From Patagioenas fasciata (taxonomy: Eukaryota > Chordata > Aves > Columbiformes > Columbidae), in the NCBI RefSeq assembly GCF_037038585.1, contig NC_092523.1, positions 48,129,501 to 48,193,500 on the forward strand: DNA of 64,000 nucleotides. The letters are read 5' to 3'. Each line of letters starts with the position of its first letter. The stretch's first letter is position 1. The notes beneath the pieces are model-generated. The model had not been told where the DNA came from. It did not search any database and saw nothing but the letters and a program-made list of their open reading frames with translations. The translations under genes were made by a program, and so were the position numbers. Of the stretch, positions 12,666-24,600 are shown in pieces.

Positions 12666-15600
12666 CTGAGGACAGCATGGCCATCTCCTAGAGATGGGGC
12701 AGATCCTGCCACAACCCCTGATAATAGTCTGTCATGAAGCAATAGTCTGACTGAAGCTTTGCACACAGCCCAGGAGTGCCCCAAGACACCACACTGTCCA
12801 TGGGTAGACAGACCCTGTCCCTCTCCATCCCCAGCTATACCTGGTTCACCTAGCCCCAGAGCTCACCTCGTCCTCCTGTCCTGCCTCCGCATGTAGGTCA
12901 GGGCCCCCACGGCAGCAGCAGCGAGCAGAAGGAGCACGGCCACCCCAAGGGCAATAGGTCCTGCAACAGGTTGCACCTCTGCCTCCTCACAGTAGTCACC
13001 TCGATAGCCCAGGGCACAGTGGCACGTCACCTGCCCAGCCTCGATGGCACAGTCCCCACGCAGGTTACACGTTTCGCTGCTGCATGGCACAGCCCCCAGC
13101 ACCTCCTCAGTGCTGAGGGGTACCAGGAAGGGCTCTTCATGCTCCTGGGGGCCAGAGGCTGTGGACAGGCTGAGGCTGGGCTGCCAAGGCTTGGGTGCAG
13201 CTGTGGGTAAGGCTGGTTTCTTTTCGTCCACATGGGACATCCCTGATGGTGCTACTGCCGGGACCTGCGTCCCCACCTGTACAGAGGGGCCTGGAGAGAA
13301 GGACATAGATCATTAGAGACAGAGATCTCCCATTCCCAAATTGGGGGAGACTGGGCAGGCCACCCTATGCCCAGCCAGGACCCCTGCACACCCCAGCTGT
13401 GGGCAGGCACTCACAGTCAGACTCATCAGAACCATCAGCACAGTCAGGGTGCCCATCGCAGACTTGGTCTCTGGAGATGCAGCTCTGGAGATCAGGGCAG
13501 ACCTGGAGCGGGGCTGGGCAGGGCAGTGCCAGGGTGCATGCCACCCCACGCATCAGGTGGTAGCCAGGGGAGCAGCGACACTGCCGGCCTGCAGGGTTGG
13601 GCAGGCAGAGCTGGGCACAGCCCCCATTGCTCTTCGCACAACCGTTGGTGCCTGCCAAACAATCATGAGTGAGCATGTGCAGTATGGGGCACACAGCAAC
13701 CTCCCAGATGCCTTGGGCTGGGGCAGCCCCAGACACACCTTCCTGCGAGAACTGGCTGTAAATCTTCATAGCTACCAACTCCTGCTCCATCGGGAACCAC
13801 CAGCTCTCAGCTTGCTCCAGACGGCTGTGCCATATCTTGCTGGAGCCTGGAGACATGTGGGCTCAGCACTGTTCTACCTCCTCTTGCAAGGGTGCCTGGG
13901 ATGGGAGGTGGAGAACCTCCAGCCTGCCCTTCACTCTGGGGAGGGGCAGCCTGCACCCTGCAGGGACTGGCAGAGACCCCTGTGTAGTGGGAGAAGCTGG
14001 ACAAAGCCCGGCAAAGGGACTCACCATTCATCGAGGTTGTGCTCCAGAGCAGGAAGCCTTCTCCAATGACAAAAAGTGAAAGGCCATGCAGCCCTTCCCG
14101 CACCACCCGGAAGCGGGATCCATCCAGCTCGACACTGCTGATGGTGCCTCTCTCTGCAGGGCACAGACACAGGTACATCAGGTGTGGGGGTACAGAGGGC
14201 TTTGGGCTGCCTCTGAGGGCCATGACAGGCTGTGCCCTGCAGACCAAGTGCCTGCACCACTGCTGCCCCCAGCAGTGCCCCAGCTCAGCCCACACTCACC
14301 GCGGTCTGCCCAGTACAGCCGGGTGCCAGCACTCCCAAAGGCGAGGCCAGTGGGAGCCCGGGCTCTCCTCCAGACCGCTCTGCGGCCAGTGCCATCCATG
14401 GCTGCACACTCCACCGTGGCACCAGGCCCACGGCTGCTGGCTGCCGTGACGAAGCACATGGTGGAGGCACGAGGGCACAGTGCCAGCCAGGCAGCTCCAT
14501 GCAGCCCTTTGCTAAGCAGCACCAGGGCCCACCGCCCCCCGGGAGCTGCTACGTGGATGCTGTGCGGCTGCCCCCCGATCCAGTACAGGTTCCCACTCAG
14601 CCAGTCCAGGGCCAGGGATGATACAGTGCCCTCCACGGCCACCGCCCGCTTCCAGGACAGCCGGCCACTGTCCTTCAGGCGCAGCAGCCCAATGGAGTCA
14701 CCCTCCATTTCTGCAAAGTACAGGCTCTTGTCTTTCACCGCATAGTCGACAGCTGTCAGGTGTCCCACCTTGGCCAAGGGCAGGGCTTGGTGTGGGGGAA
14801 GACCTTGGGATCCAGCCACTGTGGGCAGGTCCTTCAGGTAGACCTGGAGGAAGGAGATGGTGCTAGGACGGGGACCCCATTTCCCTGGCAGCAGTGAGGA
14901 CAGCAGTCCCCAGTGCTGGCTCCGGAGATCAGTACCTGTGTCACAGCTGCCGGTGACACCAGGAGGGCAAAGGCTGAAATGCGGAGGGGCAGGCAGGTGG
15001 TCTCATCAGCAGCCAGCGTCAGCCCGGTGGGGCAGCGGCACTGCCCGGTGTGCCTGGTGCTCAGCAGGCACAGGTGGGAGCAGCCACGTGCCGCACACGG
15101 GTTCGGGGCCATGGGGCGCAGGGCTGGGTGCATCACCTGTGGGAAGGGTGGGCTCAGACCCACAGCCCCATCAGCACCCAGTAGCAGAGCTGAACATGAC
15201 CAGCATCACCCTGTGCTCCTAAGGGCATGATGGCAAGCCAGAGATGCTCCAAGAGGGCCAGAGACTCTTGAGCACAGGGACTGCTGCTTAAGGACCACTG
15301 GGATGGGGTACAGCTCCCAGTGGCTTTGCACTCAGAAGACAGCAGGGTCGTGCACGGTGGGAGCTCCAGCAGAGCTCACATAGCGGGGTTCAGGGCTCTC
15401 CCAGATAAGTACCTGGAGGCCATGGGGCTGCCCACGTCGCTTGAGGACCACAGTCCTGTTCTTGCCAGTGGTCTTGTTCACTTGCTGCACGGACCATGGC
15501 TTCCTATCCGACCAGTAGAGCTGTCCCTCACACACAGCTGCCGCAAAGGGGCTCCGGACACAGTGCAGATGCAGGACCTGGCAGAAAGGCCATGAGCAAC

Positions 15601-18600
15601 CACTTCAATCTTTATCAGGGCCCAGTAACCAGAGCCCCATCACGCACTTTCACACTGGTGCCATCCAGACGTGCAGAACCGACACTGCCCAGCTTCTCAT
15701 CCAGCCAGAAGATCCTCCAGGTGGGGAGGTCAAGGGCCAGTGCTGTGGGCCAGCCCAGCTCCTGGGCCAGCAGCACATGCCGCCGACTCCCATCCATGGT
15801 GGCCTCCATCAGCCGTGGGTGGCTCCCCACCTCTGACCAGTACAGCAGCCTGGCAGGAAGAGACATGCTGGTCCATGGACCTGACATAGCACAATCCCAG
15901 TACGAGGGCAGCCCAGAGGAGCTGTGCAGAGCTTCCCGTCCCATCAGGGATGCACTGAGACGTCCACCCAGGGCAGGGGCAGGTGCCTGTGCTCCTTCCC
16001 CAGTCACAAAGCCCCAACAGCACCCAGGTGAGACCATCCGAACTCTTCCCTAGGCTGCTGCCTGTCTTCCATGGAGGAAAATTGGGTACAGCATGGATGG
16101 CAAGGAGGTTCTCTTGCTCCAGACATACCCTGTCAGAGGCTGGAGCACTAGGGAGTGAGGACGGTCCAGGTCTCCATCCATCACCACAGTGTACTCTGGC
16201 GTCCCTCGCCAGGCAGCCTCCAGGCGAGTGGCCAGCACCTGCCCTGCTGCCCCATCTGTCCAGTACAAGTTCCTCCCAAGCCAGTCCACTGCTATACAGT
16301 CTGATCTCACACCTGCAACATGCCCAAGAGTCAGTACCCCTGGGGTAAGAGCTGCATGGCCCTCTGGCACAATGCTCCCAGCCCAGGTCCCCTCCACCCC
16401 AGGAGTTCCACCTCCTCCCAACCCTGCTCAATCCAGGACCACTCCACACAAGGGGACACAGCCTGGCACTCCACTGCAACCTGGAGATTGCACAGCCACG
16501 GAGATGCCAGCCCTGCTAACCCCACGCTGTCACAGCCTACCTTTCACCAGTGTGCCTTTCTTGCCCAAGTTGAGGTCCTGCCAGCGGATGCTCTCTGTGG
16601 CCAGGTCCATCCAGAAGATTTTCCTCTCCACCAGGTCGTAGTCGAGTGAGAAGACAACACGATCCTTGTCAGCGGTCAGCAGCACCTCCTCACGCCCACT
16701 CCGCAGGCCGTAGGACAACACCTCTGACTGCATGGCTACCAGCAACATGGGCTCTGGTCCTGGGACAACACAGAGCCGCCCAGACCCTGCTCAGCGCTGG
16801 TGGCCCCATGGTTCCAGCACATGAAGGCAGGGAACATGGCACTTGCAGGCACTGGAGCTTGCTGGAACTTGGCCCAACCACCTATCATGTCCCCCAGATA
16901 GTGCAAATGGATTTTCTGACCGGGCATAGGCTAGCAAACAGCAGTCCACAGTTGAATGGGGTCTGGAAGGCCACATGGCAGGGGAGACAGGGCCATTTGT
17001 GGGACTACAAGGCTTCCCATGGGCAGCTTGCATAGGGGTACAGATACCCATTGGTTCCTGGTGTACTCTAGAGTGCCAGGGACCCTCAGCGCTGCTTGGC
17101 CATCTCATGGCTTACCAGTAAGTTTGCAGACGTGGCCATCAGGCTCCAGCAGGTAGCCAGGGAGGCAGCCACAGCTATAGGACCCTGGGGCATTGAGGCA
17201 CATCTGGCTGCAGACTCCCTCACCCAGCTCTGTGCACTCATCTATGTCCGTGCAGGACAGACCGTCCTCAGCCAGCTGATAGCCCCGGTCACACCAGCAC
17301 CGCTGTAAGGAAAGGGGCCATCAGGGTCCCCACCTGGGGACACATGAAGCTCCTTTGTGCAGCTGGACCAGGGCAGCATGGCAGAGAAAGCCCCTGGACC
17401 AGGACTTCTGGCACTCACAGGGCCCTTGGGTGAGGGGTAGCAGAGATGAGCACAGGACTGCTGGCAGGGCACAGAGCAGTTCCCCCCCTCGTCTGAGCCG
17501 TCCGCACAGTCGTGCCGGCCGTCACACACCAGGGATACATTCAGGCAGGTTCCCAGTCCACATGGGTACTCGTGACTCTGGCAGGGGGCAAGCTGGCCTG
17601 CAGGGACACACATGGAGAAGGCTGTCCTGAGCTGCTCCACCAGCTTCTTTTGCTCAGCTGGTGCAGATTCAGCTGCTCCCACAGGGTGCTTCACAGCTCA
17701 CTGCAGCCACATCAAGAGCTGTGCCTGTAGCCTGGTTTCAGACTATCCTAGACCCAAGGCCACCAGCACAATATAGGGACAACAGCTACCCAGGGCCTGG
17801 AGCCACCACAAATGCTGGGAAAAGACAACCAGCACACAGGGCCTTTTGCCTTGGCACAGACATGTCCCCACCTCCCTCTGTGCTGGGCACCCAGCAACTG
17901 CCCTTGGCTGAGACACAGAGGGGACACAAAAGCAGGGTGTTGCTCACAGCCAGCCTCGTCACTGCCATCCGTGCAGTCGCTCTCTCCATCACAGCGCCAG
18001 ATATCAGGGATGCATTTGTGGCCATGAGAGCAGCCCCACTGATGGTCCCCACACAGCCCTTCCTCCAAGGGACAACCCTGCAAGAGCAGAGGGTGAACAG
18101 GGCCACCAGCCCTCCTGGGGGAGAGGGACAAGCTGTGTCCCCACCACCTCACCCACCTGCTCATCTGTACCATCCCTGCAGTCAGCAGCACCGTCGCAGC
18201 GCCAGGCCTCTGGCACACACTCTCCGCTGTGGGGACATGCCACCTCGCCTGCACGGCAGACTAGTGGCCGGGGTACAGCACAATCCTCCTCATCAGAACC
18301 ATCCCGGCAGTCATGGTCACCATCACAGCGCAGGACCACGGCCACGCACTGCCCGCTGCGGCAGGAGAATTCGGCCGAGCCACACTCCTTCGGCACTGCA
18401 GGTAGGGCCAGGGCTGAGCAGGGGCACTGTCCCCGTCCCCCTCCCCATCCTCATCCCACCAGCACAGACAGGGCACTGAGCAGAGTGCAGCCCCTCCAGC
18501 TGCTCAGCAAGTCACCCTGGGCAGTGCCTGCTCCTGGAATCTCAGGAAACCCAGTGCACCCACCTGTGGGACAGGCAACCCCCAGAAGCTTCTGTCCCAC

Positions 18601-21600
18601 CCAGTCCAAGGGTCTCACCACAGCCCTGCTCATCGCTGCGGTCCAAGCAGTCGGCATGGCCGTCACAGAGCCAGCTCTGCGGGATGCAGCGGGTGGCAGC
18701 GTCACAGCGCAGGGCACACTCCTGCGTGGGGGTCCAGCAGCCTGTCTCGTCCGAGGCGTCGGGGCACTGTGGTACCCCATCGCAGCGCTCCCCAGCCCCC
18801 ACACACACGGCTATGCTTGCACAGTGGAAGGCACCTGGGGAGGCAAAGAGCCTTGCTAAACCTGCAGTAGGCAACCAGGGTGCCCAGACCCTCTGCTAGC
18901 CCCCCAGCAACCCAGAATGGCCCCACACTACAGCGACAAGTTTTGGTCCGGCCTAGTCAGTGCATCTCCAGCAGCCTAGGTCCTGAGCAAGGCAATGGAG
19001 GCAGTCTTAGCTCAGCCACATCTAGGTCACTGCAAGCAGCAAGGCCAGCTCTGTCCTCTTCTGACAGCATCTCCAGCCCAGTGCCAAGCTCAGAAGAAAC
19101 CAGTATGCCACATCACAAGCATCAGACCTTCTGAGGTGCCCCATCTAGCCAGCCTCACCAGGAAGCAGCCAGAAGCCCTGGCACAGGGTGACCCAGCAAT
19201 GCAGTGGACTGAAGAACAGCACCTACCTGGGGTATCACAGAGCTGGGCACACCCATCTTCATCAGAGCCATCTACACAGTCCTTCTCCCCATCACACACA
19301 TACTCCTGAGCAACACACTCTGTGCCATCACGGCAGGGCACATGTGTGCGAGGACAGGACAGATGGAGGACTGGCGTCAGGGGGTGTGCAGGGCCGGATG
19401 GGAGGGGTAGGGTAGGTGGTACTACCCGTGCAGGGCTGGTTGGGTGCTGGGTGGTAGTAGCTGGCCATGGAGCAGTGGTTTTGGCTGGCAAGGACCGAGT
19501 GGTGGTGCTGGCTGTAATGGCTGGTTGCACAGTGGTGCCCTTGGTTGGTGTGGTCCGGGCAGTGGTTGGTGCAGGTGTGGTCTTGGTTGATGTGGACTGG
19601 GTGGTCTTGGTTGATGTTGTGGTAGACTTGCTGGTTGGTGCAGGAGTAGTAGTGAGTGCACTGGTGGTCTTGCTTTGTGTAGGTCTTGTGGTGGAGATGG
19701 TGGGCCGAGCAGCAGTGGTGCTTGTTGTTGTCCTTGTAGTGATGGTCACAGGTGGAGGGAGTGGCAGGGCAGGCCCCTTCCTTGGTGGCACTGGTAGAGG
19801 CAAAGGGCGTAGGAGTCTGGATTTGAGGCTGTGCCCTCCCCACACTCCATACACCTCCAAGAGCAGTGCATGTGACCACCAGCAGCCAGGAACCCTGCCC
19901 CAGCTTGGAGCAGCATGGGCCACCCAGCCCCATCAGGCAGAGCACCAGCACCTTGCACAGAGCCATGGCCACTCTTACCAGCCTGCAGCTCTGAGCCCAC
20001 GAAGGCCACCACTCCCCGCACATCTGCTGCCGGTATGGAGAGTACAAGCGCCAGTGTCCTCCGGTCCCAGAGCAGCAGGGCCGTCCTGTTTGCTGACATC
20101 AGGTACGGCTCGAAGGCAGCCACAAGGCTGTGGGACCAGCTGGGTGCAAGGGTGACTGCTTGCCGCTTGGTCAGACTCAGAGCCCGCAGACCTGCAGGGC
20201 AGAGGGATTGGTAGTGCCTTGGGGCCCCCAGGCATCCCTTGTGGCCCATCCCCTGCCCCCACAACCCACAGCTATGGCAGGGACCTCATGGCTGAGGCCA
20301 GAGTCTGCCCCATGAGCACCCACTGGCCAGCAGGGACCTGCTGCACATAAAGCATGTCTGGTTACTTCTGCCTAGTGACCAACTCCACTCCCTGTTCCAG
20401 GTACCACCAGGGCTCACCCAGGGCTGAGCTCCAGAGCAGGCTGAAGGCTCTGCTATCCATGGCTGCAGGCAGATCTCCAGGCCACGTCTCATTCCAGGCA
20501 TCCCACGGAAGCCCCCCAGACAGGCTCAGCTGCTGCAGGGGCTGCCCACGGGCCAGCCAGTACAGGGAGCCCCGCTGCCAGTCCAAGAATATGTGCTGGA
20601 TGCTGCTGCGAGCACGGTGCAGGATGTGTGGGGACATGTCAGATGCCTGGATCACTCCGATGTCCCTCCGGTTACATGCAAGCCAGTACAGGTCCCCAGA
20701 GCCGATGTCCACACGAGCAGAGCAGACTTGGCAAGAGTAGGCAGGCAAGCAGTTATAGAGCTGTCCCATGACCTGCTGGGGCCTGGGTCACCCCTGCCCC
20801 TAAAACCAGGGCACAGCCCTAGTGTGGGCACTATGGGACTGCTGTGCTCTGCATCCAGAAGATGCTCAGGCCTCATGGAGCACCAGGAAGGGAAGCCTGC
20901 CCTCCATCACCCCATAGGGTCTCACCTGGCAGCCCAGTCACAATGGCCTCTCTCCTGCCAGGGTGCCCCACGACACGCAGCAGTGTCCCACGGTCATCTG
21001 TCCCATAGATCACTGACCTCTGCCAGTCCACATCTTGCAGGTGGAGTGGCTCCTGCCACTCCTGGAGCCGTTTGCTGTGTGCTCCAGGGCCCACCTGCAC
21101 CAGGGAGATGGTCTTCCCTGACGCATACATGATGGACAACTCTGCAGGGTACAAAAGCAGCATGTGAGTGTGGCCCTGGGGGCAATGGACAAGGAAACCA
21201 GCATGAACCAAGGCAGAAACATAACAGCACTGGTGTGTGCCAGGAACCTCATCCCACCAAAGCCACAGGCCCTTACAGCCCACTCACTCTGACTCCCACA
21301 GGGATGCATCCTGCCCCGGATAGCCAAGCCGACCTTGTAGACCCTGCTCACCTGCGCACTTCCCTGAGGGCAGGAGGAAGAGGCCTTCTGGACATGCACA
21401 CTTGTAGCCCTGAAGGTGCACAGGGGACAGCAGGCAAAGGTGACTGCACAGGCCTGGAGCACACGCAGCAGTGTCCCCTGAGAGCAAGCGGACATTATGA
21501 ACTCAGGCAGACATGATCCCCCGCACGCCTTTCCCAATCCTCAAAAACCACAGGCTGTCCCAGGGCTGATATGGGCCAGCTACCCCAGGCAGGGCAACAG

Positions 21601-24600
21601 CATCACAAGGTAGGAGAGCTCAGCTCTACCCAAAGCCATGGGACCCAGCAGCTTTCCTACAGGTTCATAAGTCCCTTCTGTCACAAGCCAACAACTCCTC
21701 ACCACAGGGCCAGGAGAGCCGTGAGGCACAGACCTGGTGAGCTCCAGGACCCAAGCACAGCCTTCCCCAGCACCCAGGGAAGCGGTGGAGCTGCTGCCAG
21801 CCCTGCACCAGTGCAGGCATCTGTCAGGGTACTCACGGGGAGGCTGCTGCAGCACATGCACCACAGTGAAAGCTGAGACAGGTGCACGGAGCAGCACTGC
21901 ATGCTCCTGGGGAGAGGCCTGGGCAGCCGACACCAGCTCTGTGCCATCAGTCCAGAAGAACCGGCTCTCGAATACGGCCAGGCCCAGTGGCTCCGTGTGG
22001 CTCCGCAGGACAGCGGGAAAGGAGTGGCGCCTGCTGCCATCCACCTGCAGTGTCTCGATGGACTGGGAACAAGGCAAGGCATGGTGGCCTCATGGCACCC
22101 CTATGCCCCAGCACCATCCTGCAGCCATGGAACTCACCGTGATGCCTTGGAACATGCACCAGACCTGGGCACCGCTCTGTGCTCCCTCCCATGCCTTGAC
22201 CATAGCCACAGGGAGCCAGGGACACCCACTCCACTCCCATCCCATTGTTTCCCAGCATCTGGGGGGGCAGAGCCCTGTGGTCCCACACCCTTACCTCCTT
22301 GTATTCACTGATCCAGTACAGCCTGCCAGCCACATGGTCTAGGCTCAGCCCCACAGGCTCCTCCATGGACACCACTGTGAGCTCCTGCCGGTTTGAGCCA
22401 TCCATGCCAGCTGCAGCAATGACTGTCCGGCCCCTCAGCCCACGGTTGACCCAGTACAGGGACCTGGAGGCAGGCACTAAGCACCCATTTCACAGTATAA
22501 TGCCAGAGACCATGACATGGTCAGCAGCAACATCGTTCACCCAGGGGCCCAGGGCCAACCCTGTCTCACTCACTCCTTACCTGGCAGCTGGATGCACTGT
22601 CAGCTGCTCTGGTGCCACATCCTTCCCCAGCACTGTGACATAGCCCCGGCCATCACTCAGCCCCGCACAGATGGCTGCAGGGTGGCTGCTGGCCCAGTAC
22701 AGCTGCCCCGTGAACCAGTCCACAGAGATGCTGTTCACCTCCGTGGCATCTGCAGAGACAGAGTGGTTTAAGGCACACAACCCCTGCTCCAGGGCAGGAG
22801 GCAAAACCCAAGTTGCCCCTTTCTCTACAGGAAGGGCAGGGCTGGGGTGGCAGGTCAGCTCTCAGCACCCATCTCAGTCCCACAACAGCACCCTTGCTCC
22901 TCCCCACCTGCATATAGGGGCTGCGTGCCCTTCCCTGGGAGGTGAGCACGGAGCTCGCCCTCCTCTGTCAGCCAGTAGTAGGTTTCCCGGAGCAGGTCGT
23001 ACACCAGAGCACGGGGTTTTGTCTCAGTGGAGAGCAGGGGCCGGTAGGCTTGGGTCCGTACATCCAGAAGGGCCAGGTCCTGCCCCACAGCCACCAGGAT
23101 CTGTGTCGCATTGTCTGCCCGGACGAGGGGGATGTCACCTGTGAGCAGGGAGCTGGCTATCTGGGGGCATTGCCCAGCCCCTCAGGCAGCCTGGGCTCCC
23201 CACACAGCCTACCTGCCACTTCACAGGTGGTGCCATGCCGCAGTGTGTAGCCCTGAAGGCAAGCACAGCTGAAAGCGCCTAGGGTGTTGCTGCACAGCTG
23301 GCTGCAGGGGCTGTACTCCAGGGAGCACTCGTCCACATCTGGGGGGGACAGACACAGCCAGGAGCCCACTGCACAGCTGGCCAGCTGCCCCCAGACAGCA
23401 CCACCACTGCTCCCCAGGGACCACAGACAGGCTCCTAGATACTAGGACCTTGGCGCCAGCCCCAAGACACACCAGCTGCTGCTGAGATGTGACCCAGACG
23501 CAGCCTTTGTGGGGCCAGGCATGACACTCAGGCTGAGGTAGGCATTCACACGCAGTGCTGGCTTCAGCGAGATGCCAGTCTCAGTGGCCGAAGCCTCACA
23601 TGCCCAGAATGTGTGCACCCCAGCCTCTCCTTACCAGCACAGCTCTGCCCATCTGCCTGCAGCACCCAGCCAGCCCCACAGGAGCACTGCACTCCCCAGT
23701 GTGTGTCAGTGCACGTCTCTGCACAGCCCCCATTGCGTACAAAGCAGCTCCGACCTGCAGGGACACAGTGGAGGGGTGACACAATGTGGGACGGCTCCAT
23801 TGCTGCCCCCCCACTCCAGCCATGCAGGTAATGTCTAGCAGCTGCATGCAACTCACCGCACGTGCTGGGCTCATCAGTGCCGTCCAGGCAGTCATCCTCA
23901 TCGTTGCACATCAGGGACTCAAGGATGCACTTCCCCTCGTCGCACCGCTCCATGCCAGGTGGGCAGGGGGCTAAGGCACACACAGCTCATGTCAGGAGGG
24001 CAGACCAATACCAGGTGGGCACAGGGGAAGCCGTGGGTCCCAGATACATGAGATTGCCCCACAAAGCATCAACAGGTTCCTGGGATGCTTGCCCCTATTC
24101 CAAGGTAAGCTGGGGCCCAGGAAAGCAAAGTACTCTCCTACTTCACACATGGTCTGGGCAGGTCTTGCTCCACTGAGAAGCATCCAGGGTGCTCACTTAC
24201 CGCAGACATCTTCATCCGAGGAATCACCACAGTCATCAATCCCGTTGCATTTCCAGTCAGCCATGATGCACACCCTGTTCCTGCACTGCCACTGCCCAGG
24301 CAGACAGGGCTGCTGAGGACAGCCCTCCTCGTCCCAGCCATTCTCACAGTCCTGGTGTCGATCGCACAGCTCCCAGTGTGGGATGCAGTGGTGGGTGCCA
24401 GGACACTGCACCTTCTTTGCCCCACACACTGAGGGAACAGAGCAGCACTTGAACCCTGCCCTGTCTCCCCAGGCTTCCCACTCAAGCCCCCAGCAGAGAC
24501 TACGCACCACAGTCCTGCTCATCAGAGCCATCCAGGCAGTCAGCAGCACCATCGCAACGCCAGCTGCTGGACACGCACTGGCCATCATCACACTGCCAAA

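Noticed and set aside
13341-14745. Long + strand frames (242 and 219 codons) across the LRP gene
   Set aside because: Antisense shadows of cysteine-rich EGF/LDLa and propeller exons, with no conserved content of their own. The same holds for 17,661-18,479.
19322-20155. A 277-codon + strand frame rich in Val and Gly
   Set aside because: It is the antisense shadow of the Thr-rich mucin exon (ACC/ACA read backwards gives GGT/TGT) and runs through LRP introns.
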